A DNA stretch of 5,586 bases from Noviherbaspirillum sp. (lineage in GTDB: Bacteria; Pseudomonadota; Gammaproteobacteria; Burkholderiales; Burkholderiaceae), in the NCBI GenBank assembly GCA_028292785.1, contig JAQGLQ010000205.1, positions 1 to 5,586 of the forward strand, read 5' to 3'. The notes beneath the pieces were generated by a model, which made no database searches, was not told where the DNA came from, and was given only the letters and a program-made list of their open reading frames with translations. How positions within the stretch are numbered: position 1 is the first letter of the stretch; the number at the start of each line of letters is the position of its first letter. Position numbers and translations under genes: made by a program. This document shows, piece by piece, positions 1 to 5,586 of the stretch.

Positions 1-108
1 CTTATCGTCAGCATGCTGAAATTTTCTCAATACTTCTTTACATGCAATCCCGCTACACTATGCGTTTCCAAATCGTTTCTCGCGGTTCGCGCGCAGCCGT
101 CTGATCTC
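1..108. other. AT-rich 5' flank of the DUF3429 gene, no gene seen
   Basis: This stretch, mainly its first 60 bases, is richer in A and T than the rest of the window and has no convincing coding content. It most likely contains the 5' leader and promoter of the downstream gene. An in-frame ATG at position 13 would add 32 residues to the membrane protein, but that extension does not look like the start of this family. A TTTACA at 37-42 and a TACACT at 54-59 resemble -35 and -10 elements but are only 11 bases apart, so no promoter is called. Confidence 0.5.
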
Positions 109-567
109 ATGAACCCCCATTTTCTGAACAAGCGTTTTGTCTACGTGTTGAGCTGCGCCGGCATGATTCCGTTTTTCGCTCTGGCGCTCGCATGCTGGGT
201 GGTGCTGCCCGAATGGCTGGGCGCCTTCATCAAAGGGCAGCTTGCCTACACCGTGGCGGTCCTGTCCTTCCTCGGGGGAATCCATTGGGGCGCGGCCACG
301 GCGCTCGATGATCTGACCGTGGAACAGACAAGAAAGGCGCTCATATGGAGCACGATGCCGGCCTTGCTCGCCTGGGTGGCGACGATGATGAGCGGCTTCG
401 GTTTCGCCTTGTTGATGGCGGGCTTCGTCGCTGCCTATCAGGCGGATAAGCGCCTGTTCGCATGGTATCGATTTCCGGCGTGGTTCATCCAGCTGCGCCT
501 TTATTTGACATGCGGCGTCCTGGCGGCGCTCGCATTGACCATCCTTGCCGCCAATATCAGAGGATAG
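109..567 (+). CDS. DUF3429 family multi-spanning inner-membrane protein
   Basis: The product is 152 residues and very hydrophobic. About five membrane segments can be read at residues 8-32, 43-66, 78-95, 97-113 and 129-149. The signature FLGGIHWG (residues 54-61) in the second segment and the WY...LRLYLT pattern (about 119-134) are typical of DUF3429 proteins, which have no established biochemical function. There is no cleavable signal peptide or catalytic motif, so the likely location is the cytoplasmic membrane. The ATG at 109 was chosen because the upstream sequence is AT-rich and the 32-residue extension from the ATG at 13 is unlike the family. Neither start has a clear Shine-Dalgarno sequence, so the start is uncertain. 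The gene stops 13 bases before the M61 peptidase gene and is probably co-transcribed with it. The family call is by recognition of the motifs; a role is not known. Confidence 0.8.
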   Translation: MNPHFLNKRFVYVLSCAGMIPFFALALACWVVLPEWLGAFIKGQLAYTVAVLSFLGGIHWGAATALDDLTVEQTRKALIWSTMPALLAWVATMMSGFGFALLMAGFVAAYQADKRLFAWYRFPAWFIQLRLYLTCGVLAALALTILAANIRG

Positions 568-570
568 TCA

Positions 571-576
571 AAGGAG
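571..576 (+). promoter_or_regulatory. Shine-Dalgarno site of the M61 peptidase gene
   Basis: AAGGAG lies four bases before the ATG at 581, in the 13-base gap after the preceding stop codon. It decides the start at 581 over an in-frame TTG at 545, which would overlap the upstream gene and add 12 residues unlike the family. Confidence 0.8.
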
Positions 577-580
577 AAGA

Positions 581-2398
581 ATGAAAAGCGCCATCAACTA
601 CACGATCGCGGTCCAGGATGCGGCCGCTCATCTGTTCGCGGTCACGCTGACCGTGCATTCGCCCGATCCGGAAGGCCAGGCATTCTCCCTGCCTGCGTGG
701 ATACCGGGCAGTTACATGATCCGCGAGTTCGCCCGCAACATCGTGCGCATCCGGGCGGAATGCCGCGGCGAAGAAGTCGCCCTGACCAAGCTCGACAAGC
801 ATACCTGGCAAGCGATGCCCTGCAAGGGGCCGCTCATGCTGCAATACGAAGTCTATGCATGGGACCTGTCGGTGCGCGCCGCGCATCTCGACCAGACACA
901 CGGCTTCTTCAATGGCAGCAGCGTATTCCTGCGCGTGGCCGGACAGGAAAACATTCCGCATGTGGTCGATATCCGCCGCCCCGTCAGTGACGATGGCGAG
1001 GCCTGCAAGGCATGGCGCGTGGCGACCGCGCTGCCGGAACTGAAGGCCAAGCGCTATGGATTCGGCACCTACATCGCCGCCGACTACGATGAATTGATCG
1101 ACCATCCGGTGGAGATGGGCACCTTCGAGCTGGCGACATTCAAGGCGCATGGCGTTCCGCACGATATCGTCATTACCGGCCGCGTGCCGCGCCTCGACAT
1201 GGCGCGACTGGCCGCCGACCTGAAGAAGGTATGCGAGGCGCAGATCGCCTTGTTCGAGCCCAAGAGCAGGCGCGCGCCGATGTCCCGCTACGTGTTCATG
1301 ACGATGGCGGTCGGCGACGGTTATGGCGGACTCGAGCACCGCGCATCGACCGCGCTGATCTGCGCGCGCGCCGACTTGCCGGTGCAGGGACAAGCGGAGA
1401 TGAGCGATGGTTATCGCACCTATCTCGGCTTGTGCAGTCATGAATATTTCCACACATGGAACGTCAAGCGCATCAAGCCCGCGGTGTTCGCTCCGTACGC
1501 GTTGCATGCCGAGTCCTATACCTCGCTGCTGTGGCTGTTCGAAGGTTTCACCAGTTACTACGACGATCTGATGCTGGTGCGCAGTGGCGTGATCGATGAA
1601 CCGGCCTATTTCAAGCTGGTGGCAAAGACCATCAATGGCGTGCTGCGCGGCAGCGGGCGCACCAAGCAATCCGTTGCGGAATCGAGCTTCGATGCGTGGA
1701 CCAAGTACTATCGCCAGGACGAAAACTCGCCCAACGCCATCGTCAGCTATTACACGAAAGGGTCGCTGGTCGGATTGGCGCTCGACCTGACCATCCGCGA
1801 AGGCACGAAGGGCAAGCGCTCGCTGGACGACGTGATGCGTGCCTTATGGGAGCGCTATGGGCGGGACTTCTATGGCGACGGCCAGAACGCCGCGCGCGGC
1901 GTGACCGAGGCGGAAGTGGAAGCGATCTTCGATGAAGTGACAGGGCTGAAGCTGAAGCGCTTCTTCGACCGCTATGTGCGCGGCACGGAAGATTTCCCGT
2001 TTGCCAAGCTGTTCGCTCCCGTGGGCGTTACCGTGACGGACAACCGGAAAAACGCGAAACCAAGCCTGAACGTGCGCACTTCGCGCGACGGCAACGACTG
2101 CAAGATAGCCAGCGTGTATGAGGGGGGTGCCGCCCATCAGGCTGGAATTTCCGCCGGCGATCTGCTCATCGCGCTCGATGGGGTACGCGTATCCGCCACC
2201 AATCTCGATGCCCTGCTGGGCCGCTATCGTGCCGGCGATGCCGTGGTATTGCACGCATTCCGGCGTGATGAATTGATGAGCTTCAACGCGGTCCTGGCGC
2301 GCGACGATGCGCCTCAATGGACCTTGACCGCGCAGCCGAAGCCGGCGTCCGCGGCTCGCACCCGTGCCGCATGGCTCGGCCGCAAGTCAGCCGAATAG
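581..2398 (+). CDS. M61 family zinc aminopeptidase with PDZ domain (glycyl aminopeptidase type)
   Basis: This 605-residue protein has the three-part layout of bacterial M61 peptidases. An N-terminal beta-rich domain (about residues 1-170) begins with the conserved [20 protein letters not shown] stretch. The catalytic domain carries the zinc motif HEYFH (287-291) and the downstream glutamate in [10 protein letters not shown] (E321), the probable third zinc ligand. GGLEH (249-253) occupies the place of the GAMEN exopeptidase motif of the related M1 family. A PDZ domain follows at about 495-590, with [20 protein letters not shown] from residue 515. Characterised family members release N-terminal residues, notably glycine, from peptides; the substrate here cannot be read from sequence. 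No signal peptide or membrane anchor is visible, so the enzyme is probably cytosolic. The tail after the PDZ domain is rich in Ala, Lys and Arg. All catalytic residues are present and the length is normal. The last 12 bases overlap the convergent trpC gene. Confidence 0.93.
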   Translation: MKSAINYTIAVQDAAAHLFAVTLTVHSPDPEGQAFSLPAWIPGSYMIREFARNIVRIRAECRGEEVALTKLDKHTWQAMPCKGPLMLQYEVYAWDLSVRAAHLDQTHGFFNGSSVFLRVAGQENIPHVVDIRRPVSDDGEACKAWRVATALPELKAKRYGFGTYIAADYDELIDHPVEMGTFELATFKAHGVPHDIVITGRVPRLDMARLAADLKKVCEAQIALFEPKSRRAPMSRYVFMTMAVGDGYGGLEHRASTALICARADLPVQGQAEMSDGYRTYLGLCSHEYFHTWNVKRIKPAVFAPYALHAESYTSLLWLFEGFTSYYDDLMLVRSGVIDEPAYFKLVAKTINGVLRGSGRTKQSVAESSFDAWTKYYRQDENSPNAIVSYYTKGSLVGLALDLTIREGTKGKRSLDDVMRALWERYGRDFYGDGQNAARGVTEAEVEAIFDEVTGLKLKRFFDRYVRGTEDFPFAKLFAPVGVTVTDNRKNAKPSLNVRTSRDGNDCKIASVYEGGAAHQAGISAGDLLIALDGVRVSATNLDALLGRYRAGDAVVLHAFRRDELMSFNAVLARDDAPQWTLTAQPKPASAARTRAAWLGRKSAE

Positions 2399-3187
2399 AC
2401 GCTCCAGTTCCGCGCCCGGATTGTCGGCGCGCATGAAGGCTTCGCCGACGAGGAATGCATGTATATCCGCATCCCGCATCCGCTTTACATCCTCGCGGGT
2501 GCGGATGCCTGATTCGGTAACGACCAGCTTGTCGGACGGGATGCGGGGCAGCAGGTCGATCGTGGTCTGGAGCGAGGTGTCGAAACTGCGCAGATTCCGG
2601 TTGTTCACGCCGAGCATGGCGGTCTTCAGCCGCAATGCCGCGTTCAGTTCGGCTTCGTCATGCACCTCGACCAGCACGCCCATCCCGAGCTCATGCGCGC
2701 ATGCTTCCAGCTCTGCCATCAGGCCGCCGTCGAGCGCCGCGACGATCAGCAGGATGCAGTCCGCGCCCCACGAGCGGGCTTCGTATACCTGATACGGGTC
2801 GACCATGAAATCCTTGCGCAACACCGGCAGCGAGCATGCCGCGCGGGCCTGCTGCAGATACTCTGGCGTGCCCTGAAAGAACTGCATGTCGGTCAGCACC
2901 GAGAGGCAGGCGGCGCCATGCGCTTCGTAGGTCTTGGCGATCTGCGCCGGCTGAAAATCGGGCCGCAGTATGCCCTTGGAGGGCGATGCCTTTTTTACCT
3001 CGGCAATCACGCCGGCGCGGCCCGCCGCGGTTTTCGCACGCAGGCTGGCTTCGAAGCCGCGCAGTCCTTGCCTGGCTTCCTGGTTGCTTTCGACGTCGCG
3101 CCGCAGGCTGGCGAAATCACGGGTTTTTTTTGTGGCGGCGACCTCGTCGGCCTTGATCGCAAGGATTTTGTTCAGAATGTCAGACAT
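2387..3187 (-). CDS. trpC: Indole-3-glycerol phosphate synthase
   Basis: This enzyme converts 1-(2-carboxyphenylamino)-1-deoxyribulose 5-phosphate to indole-3-glycerol phosphate, with loss of CO2 and water. The product is 266 residues, normal for a stand-alone TrpC; it is not fused to TrpF. The TIM-barrel active-site motifs are all present: EVKKASPS (63-70, with E63 and K65), LRKDF (123-127, with K125), LVEVHDE (172-178, with E174), VNNRN (194-198) and TESGI (224-228, with E225). The phosphate-binding end LVGEAFM (246-252) is intact. The ATG at 3187 lies 2 bases after the trpD stop and has no clear Shine-Dalgarno site, so translation is probably coupled to trpD. It is the last trp gene of the cluster here. 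Its stop lies inside the 3' end of the convergent M61 gene. Two A-rich runs in the coding strand (8 A at 3131-3124, and A-AAA-AAG at 2996-2990) are noted separately. Confidence 0.97.
   Translation of the reverse strand: MSDILNKILAIKADEVAATKKTRDFASLRRDVESNQEARQGLRGFEASLRAKTAAGRAGVIAEVKKASPSKGILRPDFQPAQIAKTYEAHGAACLSVLTDMQFFQGTPEYLQQARAACSLPVLRKDFMVDPYQVYEARSWGADCILLIVAALDGGLMAELEACAHELGMGVLVEVHDEAELNAALRLKTAMLGVNNRNLRSFDTSLQTTIDLLPRIPSDKLVVTESGIRTREDVKRMRDADIHAFLVGEAFMRADNPGAELERLFG
2411..2431. repeat. GC-rich inverted repeat inside the trpC 3' end
   Basis: CGCGCC at 2411-2416 pairs perfectly with GGCGCG at 2426-2431 across a 9-base loop, 12 bases beyond the M61 stop codon. It would form a hairpin in transcripts of either strand. 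No T-run follows on either side, so it is not a standard intrinsic terminator, and it lies in coding sequence for residues near the TrpC C-terminus. It may be chance in GC-rich DNA. Confidence 0.3.
2972..2996 (-). other. Slippery heptamer plus short hairpin in trpC (possible -1 frameshift site)
   Basis: On the coding strand the zero-frame codons GTA AAA AAG at 2998-2990 contain A-AAA-AAG, the same heptamer used for -1 frameshifting in E. coli dnaX. After a 5-base spacer (GCATC), GCCCT at 2984-2980 pairs with AGGGC at 2976-2972 across a 3-base CCA loop. The codons encode the conserved V-K-K of the EVKKASPS active-site motif, so the heptamer may simply follow from the protein sequence. No upstream Shine-Dalgarno-like stimulator was identified. 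Function is unproven. Confidence 0.3.
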
Positions 3188-3189
3188 TG

Positions 3190-4230
3190 TTATCGGGCTG
3201 TGCCGCCGAGCTGTTGGGTTACCTGGACGAATTGCTGGAGTTTGGCCCGCGCCGCGCCGGAAGCCACCACTTCGCGCGCCTTCAGGAGTCCGTCGCCGAT
3301 CGATGGCGATATGCCGGCGGTGTATAGCGCGGTGCCCGCGTTGAGCACCACGATGTCGCGCACCGCGCCCGGCGTGTCATCCAGCGCCTCGAGGATTTTC
3401 TCCTTCGATTCGGTTGCTCCGGATACCTTCAGGTTGCGGGTCGCCACCATCTGCAAGCCGTAGTCTTCCGGATGGATTTCATATTCGCGGATTTCGCCAT
3501 TGACCAGTTCGCCCACCATGGTCGCGGCGCCGAGCGATACTTCATCCATATTGTCGCGGCCCCATACGACGATCGCGTGCTGCGCGCCGAGGCGTTGCAG
3601 CACGCGCACCTGGATGCCGACCAGGTCCGAATGGAACACGCCCATCAGGATGTTGGGCGCGCCGGCCGGATTGGTGAGCGGGCCGAGGATATTGAAAATC
3701 GTCCGTACGCCGAGTTCCTTGCGTACCGGCGCGGCATGCTTCATTGCCGCGTGATGGTTGGGCGCGAACATGAAGCCGATGCCGGTCTGCTCGATCGAGT
3801 GCGCGACCTGCTCCGGCTGCAGGTTGATGTTCACCCCCAGCGCTTCCAGCACGTCGGCGCTGCCCGACGACGAAGACACGCTGCGTCCGCCGTGCTTGGC
3901 GATACGGGCGCCGGCTGCGGCCGCCACGAACATCGATGCGGTCGAAATATTGAAGGTGGATGCGCCATCACCCCCGGTGCCGACGATGTCCAGCAGATTG
4001 GATGTGTCCTTCAGCGGCACCTTGGTCGCCAGCTCGCGCATCACCTGCGCGGCGGCGGCGATCTCGCCGATGGTTTCTTTCTTGACGCGTAGTCCCATGG
4101 TCAGCGCCGCGATCATCAGCGGCGACATTTCGCCGTTCATGATCTTGCGAAACAGGGACAGCATTTCATCGTGAAAGATCTCGCGATGTTCGATACAGCG
4201 CAACAGGGCTTCTTGTGGAGTGATTGGCAT
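3190..4230 (-). CDS. trpD: Anthranilate phosphoribosyltransferase
   Basis: This enzyme transfers the phosphoribosyl group of PRPP to anthranilate, the second dedicated step of tryptophan synthesis. The product is 346 residues, normal for an unfused TrpD. An N-terminal helical region (about 1-75) is followed by the glycine-rich PRPP loop [14 protein letters not shown] (84-97), [15 protein letters not shown] (112-126), the anthranilate-binding area with [17 protein letters not shown] (158-174, including R170), [11 protein letters not shown] (179-189), and the acidic pair D229-E230 in NMDEVSLG that holds Mg2+. The ATG at 4230 has only a weak GGAA (4242-4239), 8 bases upstream. The gene starts 39 bases after trpG, the longest gap in the operon, and ends 2 bases before trpC. 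All key residues are present and there is no sign of a trpG-trpD fusion. Confidence 0.97.
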   Translation of the reverse strand: MPITPQEALLRCIEHREIFHDEMLSLFRKIMNGEMSPLMIAALTMGLRVKKETIGEIAAAAQVMRELATKVPLKDTSNLLDIVGTGGDGASTFNISTASMFVAAAAGARIAKHGGRSVSSSSGSADVLEALGVNINLQPEQVAHSIEQTGIGFMFAPNHHAAMKHAAPVRKELGVRTIFNILGPLTNPAGAPNILMGVFHSDLVGIQVRVLQRLGAQHAIVVWGRDNMDEVSLGAATMVGELVNGEIREYEIHPEDYGLQMVATRNLKVSGATESKEKILEALDDTPGAVRDIVVLNAGTALYTAGISPSIGDGLLKAREVVASGAARAKLQQFVQVTQQLGGTAR

Positions 4231-4269
4231 TGCAAGCGTTCCGTGTCAGGGTAATCGATGAGCGCCGGG
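4231..4269 (-). other. 39-base spacer between trpG and trpD
   Basis: This is the only intergenic space of any size in the operon. Apart from the weak GGAA ribosome binding site for trpD at 4242-4239 it shows no hairpin with a T-run and no clear promoter, so read-through from trpG into trpD is expected. Confidence 0.6.
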
Positions 4270-4833
4270 TCAGGCGGCCAGGAAGTTTTTCAACAGGGCA
4301 TGACCGTGTTCGGAGAGGATCGATTCAGGATGGAACTGTACCCCTTCCACCGGGAGCGTCTTGTGTCGTACTCCCATGATCTCGCCATCGTCGGTCCATG
4401 CGGTCACCTCGAGGCAATCAGGCAGCGATTCGCGCTCGATGGCCAGCGAATGGTAGCGAATGATGGTGTACTGGCTCGGCAGATCCTTGAATACGCCGGC
4501 ACCGGTATGCGTGATGACCGAGGTCTTGCCATGCATGACCTGCTTGGCGCGGATCACCTTGCCGCCGAAGGCAGCGCCGATGCTCTGATGTCCCAGGCAT
4601 ACCCCGAGAATCGGTATTTCCCCGGAAAAGCGCTGCAATACCGGTACCGATATGCCGGCTTCATGCGGCGAGCATGGGCCGGGCGAAATGCAGATGCGGT
4701 CCGGCTTCATCGCCGCGATCTCGTCGAGCGTGATTTCGTCGTTACGGACAGTGCGGACGTCCTCGCCGAGTTCGCCAAAATACTGGACCAGGTTGTAGGT
4801 AAAGGAATCGTAGTTGTCGATCATCAGTAGCAT
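4270..4833 (-). CDS. trpG: Anthranilate synthase component II, glutamine amidotransferase
   Basis: The product is a 187-residue class I glutamine amidotransferase that hydrolyses glutamine and passes ammonia to TrpE. It opens with the typical [14 protein letters not shown] and carries the oxyanion-loop motif SPGPCSP (50-56), the nucleophile C79 in [10 protein letters not shown], the family motif HGKTS (101-105), and the catalytic H168 and E170 in VQFHPES. The length is that of a stand-alone subunit without a TrpD fusion. The start at 4833 lies one base after the trpE stop codon (TGA-C-ATG) and has GGAG 9 bases upstream. An in-frame ATG at 4848 and a longer open frame back to 4965 lie inside trpE and are not favoured. 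The neighbouring trpE supports TrpG as the main role. In some bacteria the same subunit also serves PabB in folate synthesis; whether that happens here cannot be seen. Confidence 0.96.
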   Translation of the reverse strand: MLLMIDNYDSFTYNLVQYFGELGEDVRTVRNDEITLDEIAAMKPDRICISPGPCSPHEAGISVPVLQRFSGEIPILGVCLGHQSIGAAFGGKVIRAKQVMHGKTSVITHTGAGVFKDLPSQYTIIRYHSLAIERESLPDCLEVTAWTDDGEIMGVRHKTLPVEGVQFHPESILSEHGHALLKNFLAA

Positions 4834-4834
4834 G

Positions 4835-5586
4835 TCAGATATCTCCATCCAGGCCGTCTTGCACTTGTTCCGCTGCACGCAATACCGCGCGCGCCTTGTT
4901 CTCGGTCTCCAGCCATTCCATTTCGGGAACCGAGTCGGCGACCACGCCGGCGGCTGCCTGCACATAGAGCATGCCGTCCTTGATCACGCCGGTGCGAATG
5001 GCGATTGCGAGGTCCATTTCACCGCCGAAGGACAGATAGCCGCAGGCGCCGCCATAGATGCCGCGCTTGGTGGGCTCGAGTTCATCGATGATTTCCATCG
5101 CGCGCACTTTGGGCGCACCGGACAGGGTCCCGGCGGGGAAGGTCGCCTTCAGGACGTCGAGGTTGGACAAATCCGGCTTGAGCGTTCCTTCCACATTCGA
5201 CACGATGTGCTGCACATGCGAATATTTTTCGATGACCAGCTTGTCCGTCACCTTGACGCTGCCGGTGGTGGCAATGCGTCCGATGTCGTTGCGCGCGAGG
5301 TCGATCAACATCACGTGTTCGGCGATTTCCTTCGGATCGGCGAGCAGTTCCCTGGCAAGCTCGGCGTCGCGTTCAGGAGTAGATCCGCGCGGACGCGTGC
5401 CGGCCAGCGGGCGAATCGTGATTTTATGGCTGCTGTCCCCGGTACTTTCGTTCCGGACCAGTATCTCCGGCGATGAACCGACTATCTGCATGTCGCCGAA
5501 ATTATAAAAGTACATGTAGGGGGAGGGATTCAGCGAGCGCAGCGCGCGATACAGCGTCAGTGGCGAATCCACATACGGTTTCCTGA
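4835..5586 (-). CDS. trpE: Anthranilate synthase component I, C-terminal half (partial at window edge)
   Basis: This is the chorismate-binding catalytic subunit, which makes anthranilate from chorismate with ammonia supplied by TrpG. The frame stays open to the right edge, so the start lies outside. About 249 residues are visible, roughly half of the usual 490-500. The catalytic-domain motifs are intact: [17 protein letters not shown] (PLAGT at 5396-5410), [12 protein letters not shown] (5285-5320), [24 protein letters not shown] (5108-5140), [12 protein letters not shown] and the C-terminal [13 protein letters not shown] with its metal-binding acidic residues. [11 protein letters not shown], together with the adjoining trpG and trpD, favours TrpE over PabB. 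A GTG codon at 5572 is only an internal valine, because the upstream codons still match the family (K-P-Y before V-D-S-P). The N-terminal regulatory site for tryptophan feedback and any leader attenuator are not in the window. Confidence 0.96.
   Translation of the reverse strand, partial: RKPYVDSPLTLYRALRSLNPSPYMYFYNFGDMQIVGSSPEILVRNESTGDSSHKITIRPLAGTRPRGSTPERDAELARELLADPKEIAEHVMLIDLARNDIGRIATTGSVKVTDKLVIEKYSHVQHIVSNVEGTLKPDLSNLDVLKATFPAGTLSGAPKVRAMEIIDELEPTKRGIYGGACGYLSFGGEMDLAIAIRTGVIKDGMLYVQAAAGVVADSVPEMEWLETENKARAVLRAAEQVQDGLDGDI
4843..4846 (-). promoter_or_regulatory. Shine-Dalgarno site of trpG inside the end of trpE
   Basis: GGAG in the last codons of trpE lies 9 bases before the ATG at 4833. 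It supports that start over the in-frame ATG at 4848, which overlaps this site. The one-base gap between trpE stop and trpG start suggests coupled translation, which would help give equal amounts of the two subunits. Confidence 0.6.

Noticed and set aside
37..59. A possible promoter: TTTACA at 37-42 and TACACT at 54-59
   Set aside because: The two elements are only 11 bases apart, far from the usual 16-18, and no better pair with correct spacing was found.
557..1669. A 370-codon open frame on the - strand opposite the M61 gene
   Set aside because: It lies entirely antisense to a gene with complete, recognised catalytic motifs. Its translation has no recognisable family and the skewed composition usual for antisense frames in GC-rich DNA.
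2328..2354. An intrinsic terminator for the trp operon downstream of trpC
   Set aside because: The hairpin has an internal loop and no T-run follows on the operon strand. It lies in M61 coding sequence, so it is noted only as a possible structure.
2660..3463. A 267-codon open frame on the + strand across the trpC/trpD junction
   Set aside because: It is antisense to two clearly identified enzymes, shows no recognisable domain, and has no convincing ribosome binding site.
3472..4092. A 206-codon open frame on the + strand opposite trpD
   Set aside because: It is a shadow of trpD. The sense-strand protein explains the sequence fully and the antisense product has low-complexity His/Arg/Ala-rich content.
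4834..4965. A longer trpG starting at 4965 inside trpE
   Set aside because: The extra 44 residues are an out-of-frame reading of trpE and do not resemble amidotransferases, whose conserved start begins at 4833.
4814..5476. A 220-codon open frame on the + strand opposite trpE
   Set aside because: It is antisense to a strongly conserved enzyme, with no family resemblance and a composition typical of an antisense reading.
5570..5572. A GTG start codon for a short trpE/pabB-like gene
   Set aside because: The frame remains open to the window edge and upstream codons continue the conserved TrpE sequence, so this is an internal valine.

Overview
The window is an ordinary chromosomal segment from a GC-rich proteobacterium. 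It looks like a betaproteobacterium of the order Burkholderiales, possibly Oxalobacteraceae. That placement is an inference from the tryptophan gene order trpE-trpG-trpD-trpC, with unfused trpG, trpD and trpC, and from the general look of the proteins. No sequence search was done. Five coding sequences fill almost the whole window. No RNA gene, mobile element, CRISPR array or prophage signal was seen.

Left part, + strand (about 109-2398): a small multi-spanning membrane protein of the DUF3429 type (109-567) is followed after 13 bases by a 605-residue M61-family zinc aminopeptidase with a C-terminal PDZ domain (581-2398). The close spacing and the strong ribosome binding site in the gap suggest co-transcription. 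The first 108 bases are visibly AT-richer than the rest and probably hold the upstream control region, but no convincing promoter could be fixed.

Right part, - strand (5586 down to 2387): four tryptophan biosynthesis genes read trpE (3' half only, cut by the window edge), trpG, trpD, trpC. The gaps are 1, 39 and 2 bases, so this is clearly one operon. Together TrpE and TrpG convert chorismate and glutamine to anthranilate, TrpD adds the phosphoribosyl group, and TrpC closes the indole ring to give indole-3-glycerol phosphate. The trpF, trpB and trpA genes are not in the window. The operon promoter and any attenuator would lie upstream of trpE, outside it.

The two transcription units converge and overlap tail to tail by 12 bases (2387-2398), so neither has room for a separate intergenic terminator. 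Nothing here amounts to a new biological system. The points most worth a second look are a canonical A-AAA-AAG slippery heptamer with a well-placed small hairpin inside trpC, a run of eight A residues near the trpC start, the overlapping convergent gene ends with GC-rich hairpins on either side, and the pairing of an uncharacterised membrane protein with a cytosolic M61 peptidase.
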